Below, piece after piece: positions 56,515 to 64,000 of a stretch of 64,000 nucleotides of DNA (the first letter of the stretch is position 1; each line of letters starts with the position of its first letter). This stretch comes from Falsigemmobacter faecalis (GTDB taxonomy: Bacteria; Pseudomonadota; Alphaproteobacteria; Rhodobacterales; Rhodobacteraceae). Below the pieces are notes generated by a model that worked only from the letters and a program-made list of their open reading frames with translations, searched no databases and was not told the DNA's origin. The stretch is from positions 124,001 to 188,000 of the forward strand of contig NZ_RRAZ01000001.1 of NCBI RefSeq assembly GCF_003863335.1. Reading direction: 5' to 3'. Made by a program: the position numbers and the translations under genes.

Positions 56515-56534
56515 GAGTATTTGGAAAAAGCCAA
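56515..56534 (+). repeat. intergenic GAGTATTT element, copy 3
   Basis: GAGTATTTGGAAAAAGCCAA, matching the elements at 11236 and 44273. It lies after the acyl-CoA dehydrogenase stop, here before the terminator hairpin. Confidence 0.65.
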
Positions 56535-56539
56535 TGGCA

Positions 56540-56578
56540 AAGGGGCGGCGCGTTTCGGCGCCGCCCCTTATTTGTTTC
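56540..56578 (+). terminator. terminator after the acyl-CoA dehydrogenase gene
   Basis: Perfect 12-bp stem AAGGGGCGGCGC / GCGCCGCCCCTT with a 6-base loop (56540-56569), followed by TATTTGTTT. It separates convergent genes. Confidence 0.8.
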
Positions 56579-56589
56579 AGTGCCGTGGC

Positions 56590-57903
56590 TCAGACTTTGT
56601 TTTTGCCGAGCGCGAGCACGCAGAGGAAGGTGATGACCGCAGAGGCGAGCAGGTAATAGCCCACATGGGTCATGCCGTAGTTGGTTTGCAGCCAGGTCGC
56701 CGCATAGGGGGCCAGCGAGGCGCCGAAGATGCCTGCGAAGTTGAAGGTCATCGACGAGCCGGTGTAGCGGATGGAGGCCGGGAAGGGGGCCGCCAGGGTC
56801 GCGCCGATCACCCCATAGGTCAGGCCCATCAGGAACATGCCGATGGTGACGAAGGGATAGATGTTCAGCGCGCCGTCGGCGCCAGGCGACATCAGCGGCG
56901 AGAGGCCGAAGGAGAAGAGGCCGATCGCGGCGGTCACCACCAGGAGGAAGGCGTAGCGGCCGGTTTTGTCGGCGACTTTGCCGGCGAGGATGATGCCGAT
57001 CCCGAAGATCACCGAGCCAAAGATCTGCACCAGAAGCGCGTCTTTGAAGGGGATGCCCACAACTTTGACGTTATAGGACAAGAGCCAGGCGGTGCAGATA
57101 TAGAAGAGCACAAAGGTGACCAGAGCGGCGAAGGTGCCGAGGAAGAGGGTCATCTTGTATTTGGTGAAGACCTCTGCCGCGGGCAGCTTTACGCGCTCTT
57201 TTTTCTTCAGCGCATCCGTGAATTCCGGGGTCTCGGTGATCGACAGGCGCACCCAGAGGCCAAGCCCGATCAGCAGGATCGAGGCGAGGAAGGGCAGGCG
57301 CCAGCCCCAGGAGAGGAAGGCCTCTTCGTCGATGACATGCAGCAGGATCCAGAAGAAGCCCGACGACAGGAAGAGCCCGACCGGCGCGCCGAGTTGCGGG
57401 AACATGCCATACCAGGAGCGTTTGCCCTCGGGTGCGTTCTCGGTGGCAAGAAGCACCGCGCCGCCCCATTCACCGCCAAGGCCGAAGCCCTGACCAAAGC
57501 GGCAGAGCGCGAGCAGCAGCGGGGCTGCGACGCCGATCTGTTCGTAGGTCGGCAGCAGGCCGATGATGATCGTTGAGACCCCCATGGTGAGAAGGGCCGC
57601 GACCAGAGTGGCTTTGCGGCCCACGCGGTCGCCGAAGTGGCCAAAGACCAGCGCGCCGAAGGGGCGGGCGAAGAAAGCGATCGAGAAGGTTGCGAAGCTT
57701 GCAAGCAGCGCGGTCATCGGGTCGCTTCCGGGGAAGAAGAGCACCGGGAAGACCAGCACGGCCGCCGTCGCATAGGCGTAGAAGTCGAAGAATTCGATCG
57801 TGGTGCCGATCAGTGAGGCTGAGAGCACCTGGGCGGGGGAGTTTTTCCGCGGCGCTGCCTTTTGGGCACCGGCGGGAGAGCTTTGAGAAGACACTTTGGT
57901 CAC
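56590..57903 (-). CDS. MHS-family (metabolite:H+ symporter) MFS transporter
   Basis: 437 residues with about 12 membrane helices. SASLIGTTIEFFDFYAYATAAVLVFP (residues 28-53) is the MHS signature, GHFGDRVGRKATLV near 88 is the MFS loop 2-3 motif, and ALCRFGQGFGLGGEWGGAVLLATENAP near 132 is characteristic. Relatives take up carboxylates, shikimate, proline/betaine or alpha-ketoglutarate; the substrate is not determined. The start is a GTG at 57903 or the GTG three codons later (57894). It converges with the acyl-CoA dehydrogenase gene. Confidence 0.92.
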   Translation of the reverse strand: MTKVSSQSSPAGAQKAAPRKNSPAQVLSASLIGTTIEFFDFYAYATAAVLVFPVLFFPGSDPMTALLASFATFSIAFFARPFGALVFGHFGDRVGRKATLVAALLTMGVSTIIIGLLPTYEQIGVAAPLLLALCRFGQGFGLGGEWGGAVLLATENAPEGKRSWYGMFPQLGAPVGLFLSSGFFWILLHVIDEEAFLSWGWRLPFLASILLIGLGLWVRLSITETPEFTDALKKKERVKLPAAEVFTKYKMTLFLGTFAALVTFVLFYICTAWLLSYNVKVVGIPFKDALLVQIFGSVIFGIGIILAGKVADKTGRYAFLLVVTAAIGLFSFGLSPLMSPGADGALNIYPFVTIGMFLMGLTYGVIGATLAAPFPASIRYTGSSMTFNFAGIFGASLAPYAATWLQTNYGMTHVGYYLLASAVITFLCVLALGKNKV

Positions 57904-58040
57904 CGGGTAATTTTATTTCGTTATGGGTTCGATTTTTGAAATCGAAGCGACTGATGACCGGGTAACCGTCAGGGCAAAGGGTTGAAAGGTGAAAGAATGT
58001 CGCGGGTATCAGCTATGCGTAAATTGCATGGCTGGTGCTT

Positions 58041-58075
58041 AAAATGCAAACCGGGCGGGGAGATCCCCGCCCGGT
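58041..58075 (-). terminator. rho-independent terminator of ilvC
   Basis: Perfect 12-bp stem ACCGGGCGGGGA / TCCCCGCCCGGT (58050-58075), followed on the minus strand by TTTGCATTTT. It lies 26 bp after the ilvC stop. Confidence 0.88.
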
Positions 58076-58101
58076 CTTTGTGCAGATTGAAAAGGCCGCG
58101 A

Positions 58102-59157
<1,056 letters not shown>

Positions 59158-59246
59158 CTACCGGTTTTCGCAAAAGTCTGGTCACAATCTCTGCAGAGAT
59201 TTGCGCTTGTCTGGATTATTTATTCTTACATAGGTATTCTGGTGAA

Positions 59247-59711
59247 ATGACTATTCAGATTGATGACACGGACCGCAGGATCCTGCGCCAGCTTCTGGCC
59301 GATGCGGAGATGACCACGGCGGATCTTGCCGCGCGGGCCGGGGTGACCACCGCCACCTGCTGGCGCAGGCTGGAGCGGCTGCGCTCGGCCGGGGTGGTCG
59401 GGGTGCCCCGTGCGGTCATCGACTGGCGCGCGATGGGCTATGAGGTGGAGGTGTCCCTTCGCTTTAACCTTGATAAAACGCACCCGCGGGCTTTCGACGA
59501 GTTCATTGAGGCCGCACGCCTGGTCCCTGAGGTCATCCGGATTGAGACCTTTCTGGGCCGTGTGGATCTGCGGCTGAATGTGATCGCGCGGGATATGGCG
59601 CATTATGCCGAAGTCTACCGCAGCCGGATCCTGAGCCTGCCGCATATTTCCGACATCGAAGCCCTGATGCTGGTGGCAACCCTGAAGGACGAATCGGCCC
59701 TGCCAATCTGA
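59247..59711 (+). CDS. Lrp/AsnC-family transcriptional regulator
   Basis: 154 residues. IDDTDRRILRQLLADAEMTTADLAARAGVTTATCWRRLERLRSAGVV (residues 5-51) is the AsnC helix-turn-helix, followed by the RAM ligand domain (VPEVIRIETFLGRVDLRLNVIARD). Lrp-type proteins sense amino acids, often leucine or branched-chain ones. It lies divergent from ilvC and 141 bp before a second regulator of the same family, which suggests local control of branched-chain amino-acid genes (inference). Confidence 0.92.
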   Translation: MTIQIDDTDRRILRQLLADAEMTTADLAARAGVTTATCWRRLERLRSAGVVGVPRAVIDWRAMGYEVEVSLRFNLDKTHPRAFDEFIEAARLVPEVIRIETFLGRVDLRLNVIARDMAHYAEVYRSRILSLPHISDIEALMLVATLKDESALPI

Positions 59712-59852
59712 CATGTTAATCGATTGGTCACAGGGGTTTGCTATGTCGGTGGGGTCAGATGGCAGCGGGCGCCTTTCCGGTGCAGTCGGGCTCACTGTCA
59801 TGAAGAGAGCAGCTTTGAGCCCGGGTTTCGGGCGCTGAGGAAGACGGAACGG

Positions 59853-60311
59853 ATGACGGATCTTGATGAGATTGACCGCGCGCTGCTGGCCATGCTGGCC
59901 CGGGATGCGACGACCGGGGCGGGGGCGATGGGCAAGGCGGTTGGCATCAGCCAGCCGTCGGCCTGGCGGCGCATAAAACGGCTGGAAGAGGCCGGGGTCA
60001 TCCGCGGGCGGCGGCTTGATGTGGACCGCGTGGCTCTTGGGTTCGGAGTGACGGTCTTTCTGGGCATCAAACTGGCCACCAAGGGCAGGGTCAGTATTGA
60101 GGATTTTGAGCGTGCGGTGAAAGCCATTCCTGAGGTTCAGGTGGTGCAGCATGTCTTAGGGCTTTTTGACTACCGCCTGCGGGTGGTCGCCCGGGATATC
60201 ACGGATTTCGAACGGGTTCTGCGCCGCCGCATCATGACACTGCCCGGCGTGGGGCAGGTTGAGGCCAATGTCCTTTTGTCTGAGGAGGGCCGCCCCGGGC
60301 CGATCGGCTGA
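59853..60311 (+). CDS. Lrp/AsnC-family transcriptional regulator (second, tandem)
   Basis: 152 residues from the ATG at 59853 (GAGGAAGACGGA upstream); an ORF extension to 59724 is not family-like. LDEIDRALLAMLARDATTGAGAMGKAVGISQPSAWRRIKRLEEAGVI is the helix-turn-helix and VVQHVLGLFDYRLRVVARDITDFERVLRRRI the RAM domain. It has about the same architecture as the gene at 59247 but diverged sequence, so paralogous rather than a recent copy. Target unknown. Confidence 0.9.
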   Translation: MTDLDEIDRALLAMLARDATTGAGAMGKAVGISQPSAWRRIKRLEEAGVIRGRRLDVDRVALGFGVTVFLGIKLATKGRVSIEDFERAVKAIPEVQVVQHVLGLFDYRLRVVARDITDFERVLRRRIMTLPGVGQVEANVLLSEEGRPGPIG

Positions 60312-60324
60312 GGCGGCTGTCCCT

Positions 60325-60639
60325 TCAGGTCGTCGCGATACCGCGCAGGGAGGCCGCCTCCTGGCGGGCGCTCCGCAGGCCGTCCGTCGCGGCGCGCAAC
60401 TCGGCCTCCGTCTGCGAGATGCGGTTCGCAAGCTCGGCCTCACGCTCCTGCAGATAGAGGATCGCCTCATCGCGGGTCTCTTCGGCTTCATGCAGCGCCT
60501 GGGCCAGGCGCTCCAGTTCACCCGTTTCTTCGCCCGGAACGCGGGTGAAGCGCTGCATCAGCCAATAGGCGAACCAGCCCAGGGCGAAGGAGACGAAAAG
60601 AATGACGGCCATCCCGATAATCAGCTCGGTGCGGTTCAT
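60325..60639 (-). CDS. small membrane-anchored coiled-coil protein
   Basis: 104 residues, not recognised as a named family. One N-terminal membrane helix (IIGMAVILFVSFALGWFAYWLM) is followed by an acidic coiled coil with a heptad-like Leu/Ala/Glu pattern (GELERLAQALHEAEETRDEAILYLQEREAELANRIS). The topology resembles LapA/ZapB-like or YtjA-like envelope proteins, but no assignment is made. It starts 11 bp after the OmpA-family gene and is probably co-expressed with it, suggesting an envelope role. Confidence 0.75.
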   Translation of the reverse strand: MNRTELIIGMAVILFVSFALGWFAYWLMQRFTRVPGEETGELERLAQALHEAEETRDEAILYLQEREAELANRISQTEAELRAATDGLRSARQEAASLRGIATT

Positions 60640-60650
60640 CAGGGCTCTCC

Positions 60651-62813
60651 TTATTGGCGCGGACGCGGGCGCAGGTTTTCCACTTCAGGGTGCGGTGTCC
60701 AGAGGCCATCGTCAACCGCCTCAGGGGCGGTTTCGGGCGCTGTGTCCGCCGGTTCCTGTGCGGTTTCTTCCGGGGCGGGAGCGGGTTCAGCGTCAACCGA
60801 TGTCTCTGCCGGGGAGGCGGGTTCCTCCTCCTCCGCAGGGGTGACTTCCCCGTCACTGCCGACTTCCAGATCACCCGCTTCGCCCATGGGCTCTTCCCCC
60901 TCGGGGATCAGATCGTCTGTCTCGTCGCCGGTGATGGCATCGGGCAGGGCCTCGCCGTCATCTTCCTGCTCCAGCTCGCGCAGGAGGTCGCGCAGGCTGG
61001 GGCGGGTTTCAATTTCATTCAGGAGTTTCACCGCGATGCGGCGGTTGGCGTCGCGCCCGGCCTCGGTGCCGTTGTCGGCCAGCGGCTGGGAGGCGCCATA
61101 GCCGCGCGCGCTCATCTCGCTGACATCGGTGCCAAGCTCGGCGAGTTTTTCCAGAACCGCATCCGCGCGTTCCTGCGACAGGGCGAGATTGCTTTCGGCG
61201 CGGCCCTGAGAATCGGTGTGACCACCGATCTCAAGCTGCACTTCGCGGCAGTCCTTCAGCGCGGCGGCCATATCTTCCACGATCTTCAGCGAATCGCCCT
61301 CAAGCTGTTTCGAGCCAGGGGCGAATTTGATCTGACGTGCGCCCAGAATGTTCTCGGCGAATTTCAGGCAGTCATGCGCGGACGGCAGACCACGGGTCGG
61401 GTCGAGCCGCTCATTATAGGTGACATCGACCCGGAATTCCGCGCCCTGACCCAGACGGTTGGAGAGGAGCCGCGAGATTTCAGCCCGCGCACCCTGGCTT
61501 CCGGTCTCGCCTTTGACGGCGACCAGATCCGGCTCGACCAGCAGGCCGCCGCTGTTCAGCTCCGACAGCGCCGCAAGGCCCGCCAGCACCCGCAGGCCCC
61601 AGCCCTGGGGCAGGGTGTCTTCCTGGCGGGTCGCGATATAGACGTTTTCCGCCCCGAAGCGCGCGCGGGCATAGGCCTCAACCACGGTCTTCATGCGGTC
61701 ATCGGCCAGACGGCCGCGCAGTTGCAGCTTGCCGTCTGCGGCCAGAATGCCGGTGAACTGGGCGGGGCCTGTGCTTGCCTGCTCGCGCGGGGTGAGTGTG
61801 GCTTTCAGCGAGAAGACATCCGGCAGCGCGGTGGTGAGTTCGCCCACAACGCGGTCAAATTCGCTTTGCAAAACAGTGCTGTCGGCGATCAGCGTCAGAT
61901 CGACATCTGAAATCGTCACCGAGCCTGCCCCGAGTTTCGCCAGCGCGCCGATGGATTGCACCGCCGCATCCGCCCAACTGGGCGAAGGGGTGCCAAGGCC
62001 GATCACGCAGGAAGGGTTGTCTTCGGCCCCGGCCTGACGGGCGGCGGTCAGAATGCGCGCGCGGGCGCGTTCGGTATCGGCGGCGCAGGCATCAAAGCGG
62101 GCCTTGCCGTCTTCGATCACAAAGCGCAGCGTGAAGGGCGTAATGACCGGGCGGGGCGCGGAAATCTCGGTGACAACGTTCAGGCCCCGCGGGCGGACCC
62201 GGTTCAAAGCCCGCTCAAAGCCCGCCTTCTGATCGGGGCTGTCGGCGATGGCGGTGATTTTCACCTGCGTCGCCGAGATCGAGATCTTTGAGCGCGGCAG
62301 CGTTTTCAGCGCCTCAAAGCCAAAGGCGATCGCCGGGTCCCAGCCCTCGGGGGGCGGAAAATCGGCGGTTTCGATCATATTGGTCAGATCCTGCTCGCTC
62401 AGGCTGTCGGCGGCGGTGACAAAGGCCTCCCCCTCCCAGGCGGTGGGGACCAGACCGATGATCGAGACACCATCGTCATTGCGCAGCAGCTCCAGCGAGA
62501 AATGCGGGGCCGTCAGGGCCCGGGCCGGAGTGACCTCAATTTGGTCAATCACCCGGCTGGCACCCACGGTATCCGCCACCACTTTGGCGGCGCGAAAGCG
62601 TATCGCCTCGGTCGGGGCGGTGCCGGTCAGGGTGACCAGCAGGCCATCGGCCGAGACCTCAACCCAGTCGAAGCCCGCCGCGTTGAGCGCGCGCAGAGAA
62701 TGACGCTCTGACCGGCTTTCCAGCGCGCCGCCGACAAAGGTTGCCATCACCAGCGAAAAGGCGGCGGCAAAAAGAAAGGCGGCGAGGGTCAGTAAGGCTT
62801 TGCGGCGCTGCAT
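60651..62813 (-). CDS. large BON/OmpA-family envelope protein
   Basis: 720 residues. N-terminal membrane anchor (LLTLAAFLFAAAFSLVMATFVGG, residues 7-29). BON-like repeats follow: VSADGLLVTLTGTAPTEAIRFRAAKVV near 55, and others near 185, 310 and 375. The C-terminal OmpA-type peptidoglycan-binding domain spans about 500-600, with LEIGGHTDSQGRAESNLALSQERA and ARGYGASQPLADNGTEAGRDANRRIAV. A long acidic, Pro/Ala/Glu-rich tail (about 620-700) ends in RPRPRQ. It likely tethers the envelope to peptidoglycan; the domain order resembles alphaproteobacterial OmpA/BON proteins of unknown function. Confidence 0.85.
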   Translation of the reverse strand: MQRRKALLTLAAFLFAAAFSLVMATFVGGALESRSERHSLRALNAAGFDWVEVSADGLLVTLTGTAPTEAIRFRAAKVVADTVGASRVIDQIEVTPARALTAPHFSLELLRNDDGVSIIGLVPTAWEGEAFVTAADSLSEQDLTNMIETADFPPPEGWDPAIAFGFEALKTLPRSKISISATQVKITAIADSPDQKAGFERALNRVRPRGLNVVTEISAPRPVITPFTLRFVIEDGKARFDACAADTERARARILTAARQAGAEDNPSCVIGLGTPSPSWADAAVQSIGALAKLGAGSVTISDVDLTLIADSTVLQSEFDRVVGELTTALPDVFSLKATLTPREQASTGPAQFTGILAADGKLQLRGRLADDRMKTVVEAYARARFGAENVYIATRQEDTLPQGWGLRVLAGLAALSELNSGGLLVEPDLVAVKGETGSQGARAEISRLLSNRLGQGAEFRVDVTYNERLDPTRGLPSAHDCLKFAENILGARQIKFAPGSKQLEGDSLKIVEDMAAALKDCREVQLEIGGHTDSQGRAESNLALSQERADAVLEKLAELGTDVSEMSARGYGASQPLADNGTEAGRDANRRIAVKLLNEIETRPSLRDLLRELEQEDDGEALPDAITGDETDDLIPEGEEPMGEAGDLEVGSDGEVTPAEEEEPASPAETSVDAEPAPAPEETAQEPADTAPETAPEAVDDGLWTPHPEVENLRPRPRQ

Positions 62814-62853
62814 CCGATATTCCCGGCTTGGAAGACCTCTTGGTAGGGGCGGC

Positions 62854-63837
62854 TTATGCCGGGATCAATGCGGCCAGCGCGGCACCGGCAAGAAACAGCG
62901 CAAGAATCAGCCCGGCTTCGCGATTGGATTTAAAGAGCCTGAGGCAGAGATCTGTATTTTCCGTTTCCAGCCGGCCAAGCTGCCAGGTGAGATGGCCCGC
63001 GAAAAGCCAGACCCCCGCCAGCGCCAGCCCGATTGAAAGCCCCGAAGCCCCCGCCGGAAGCAGCGCCAGCAGCACCGAGGCCGTCAGCAAAAGCACCGCG
63101 GCAATCTGAAAGCCAAAGAGCCAGCGGCCGGTATTTTCGGCAAAGAGCCGCGCGGTGGATTTCACCCCGATCAGCGCGTCATCCTCTTTGTCCTGATGGG
63201 CATAGATGGTGTCATAAAACAGCGTCCAGCAGATGCCCGCCACCCACATCAGCACCGCAGGCCAGCCGATGGAATTGTCATGCGCCGCCCAGGCCAGCAG
63301 GGCGCCCCAGTTGAAGGCCAGCCCCAGAAACAGCTGCGGCCACCAGGTAAAGCGCTTGGCGAAGGGATAAATCGCCACAAGTGCCAGCGACCCCACGCCG
63401 AGGCCAATCGCCAGAGGCGGCAGCGTGATCAAAACCAGAAAGCCCAGAAGCGCCTGCACCCCCATCCAGACCACGGCCTGTTTCACACTGACCTGGCCCG
63501 AGGGGATCGGACGCGAGCGGGTGCGCGCCACCCGGGCGTCAAACTTCCGGTCGGTGATGTCATTCCAGGTGCAGCCCGCCCCGCGCATCACAAAAGCGCC
63601 AATCGCACAGCCAAGCGCCAGCCACAGATCCCAAAGCGAAGGCGCATCCGCCGCCGCCGCCAATGCAATCGCCCACCAGCAGGGCAGCAGCAAAAGCCAG
63701 GTGCCAATGGGTCGGTCCGCCCGCGACAGCCGCAGATAGGGCCGCGCGGGTGCCGGCGCATAGCGGTCGACCCAGTTGTCACGGGAGGCGTCGGCAACGC
63801 GGCCTTCCGGCTCTGGCAATTTCGCGGCTCCGGTCAT
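62854..63837 (-). CDS. ubiA: 4-hydroxybenzoate polyprenyltransferase
   Basis: Membrane prenyltransferase that attaches the polyprenyl tail to 4-hydroxybenzoate in ubiquinone synthesis. 327 residues from the ATG at 63837; an ATG at 63873 would overlap the divergent rsmE. The two Asp-rich diphosphate/Mg motifs are NDITDRKFDARVARTRSRPIPSG (near 92) and DTIYAHQDKEDDALIGVKSTA (near 205), among about 8-9 membrane helices. The N-terminal extension before RPYLRLSRADRPIG is normal. Divergent from rsmE with 12 bp between starts. Confidence 0.93.
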   Translation of the reverse strand: MTGAAKLPEPEGRVADASRDNWVDRYAPAPARPYLRLSRADRPIGTWLLLLPCWWAIALAAAADAPSLWDLWLALGCAIGAFVMRGAGCTWNDITDRKFDARVARTRSRPIPSGQVSVKQAVVWMGVQALLGFLVLITLPPLAIGLGVGSLALVAIYPFAKRFTWWPQLFLGLAFNWGALLAWAAHDNSIGWPAVLMWVAGICWTLFYDTIYAHQDKEDDALIGVKSTARLFAENTGRWLFGFQIAAVLLLTASVLLALLPAGASGLSIGLALAGVWLFAGHLTWQLGRLETENTDLCLRLFKSNREAGLILALFLAGAALAALIPA

Positions 63838-63849
63838 ACAGCTATTCCC

Positions 63850-64000
63850 ATGACACCCAAGGTTCGCCTCCATCTAGACCAGCCTCTCGCGCCGGGGCAA
63901 CTGCTCGCACCCGACCGCGATCAGGCAAATTATCTTTTTGCAGTCATGCGGCTTGCGCCGGGTGACCTTATTCTGGCCTTCAATGGCCGGGACGGGGAAT
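63850..64000 (+). CDS. rsmE: 16S rRNA (uracil(1498)-N(3))-methyltransferase, 5' end only
   Basis: The first 50 codons are visible: MTPKVRLHLDQPLAPGQLLA, then DRDQANYLFAVMRLAPGDLILAFNGRDGE, the N-terminal PUA-like domain of RsmE. The enzyme methylates U1498 of 16S rRNA; the SPOUT catalytic domain is outside the window. The start at 63850 lies 12 bp from the divergent ubiA start, an arrangement common in Rhodobacterales. Confidence 0.85.
   Translation, partial: MTPKVRLHLDQPLAPGQLLAPDRDQANYLFAVMRLAPGDLILAFNGRDGE

Noticed and set aside
57930-57950. GGTTCGATTTTTGAAATCGA as a tRNA T-arm
   Set aside because: It is a simple short palindrome upstream of the MHS gene; no acceptor stem, anticodon or CCA-side pairing can be built around it.

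Overview
The window is high-GC DNA from an alphaproteobacterium, most likely of the Rhodobacterales (Rhodobacter, Paracoccus or Roseobacter type). The inference rests on gene content (a UPF0262 protein beside a low-molecular-weight phosphatase, a GT14/DUF5928-type glycosyltransferase, stand-alone Lrp-like proteins, ubiA divergent from rsmE) and on an intergenic GAGTATTT...AAAAGCC motif that I associate with that order. No database search was run. About 52 real or partial protein genes are supported; no tRNA or rRNA gene was seen.

Left part (1-21 kb) is core genome. It holds the 5' part of dacB, nadD, a GNAT protein, a SnoaL-like protein, an EEP hydrolase with a cardiolipin synthase, a low-Mr phosphatase with UPF0262, a large right-handed beta-helix (pectate-lyase-fold) protein, a HugZ-like flavoprotein, acs, amn, an HU gene, an EamA transporter, hisD, pepN, a small membrane protein, glyA and nadK. 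Between 21.2 and 28.2 kb lies a tight minus-strand operon, cysQ-galU-GT2-GT2-GT14/DUF5928-sulfotransferase, with a divergent ABC-2 polysaccharide-export permease. Together they look like a pathway for a surface glycan that may be sulfated: GalU makes UDP-glucose, three transferases build the glycan, a PAPS-type sulfotransferase decorates it and CysQ removes the PAP by-product. dnaK (with a clear heat-shock sigma promoter), dnaJ and radC follow, then a CAP-domain lipoprotein and a YkuD protein.

From 34.6 to 39.3 kb there is a 4.8 kb gene-poor scar. It contains an IS481-type element whose transposase gene is broken by at least seven short palindromic insertions of two sequence classes, then a heavily frameshifted IS3-type orfB remnant, then unassignable DNA. 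A second non-coding stretch (46.2-48.2 kb) contains a 339-bp MITE-like element with a CTAA target duplication, directly followed by 71 perfect tandem copies of the heptamer CTCCTGG. These two stretches hold the most unusual signals in the window.

The right part carries carB, a MATE transporter, an SDR with a stand-alone RAM-domain protein, an overlapping STAS/anti-sigma-kinase pair, a TPP riboswitch driving thiBPQ, and a TetR-controlled fatty-acid or amino-acid catabolic group (SDR, two acyl-CoA dehydrogenases, nitronate-monooxygenase-like protein). An MHS transporter, ilvC with two Lrp/AsnC regulators, a large BON/OmpA envelope protein and ubiA follow, and the start of rsmE runs off the right edge.
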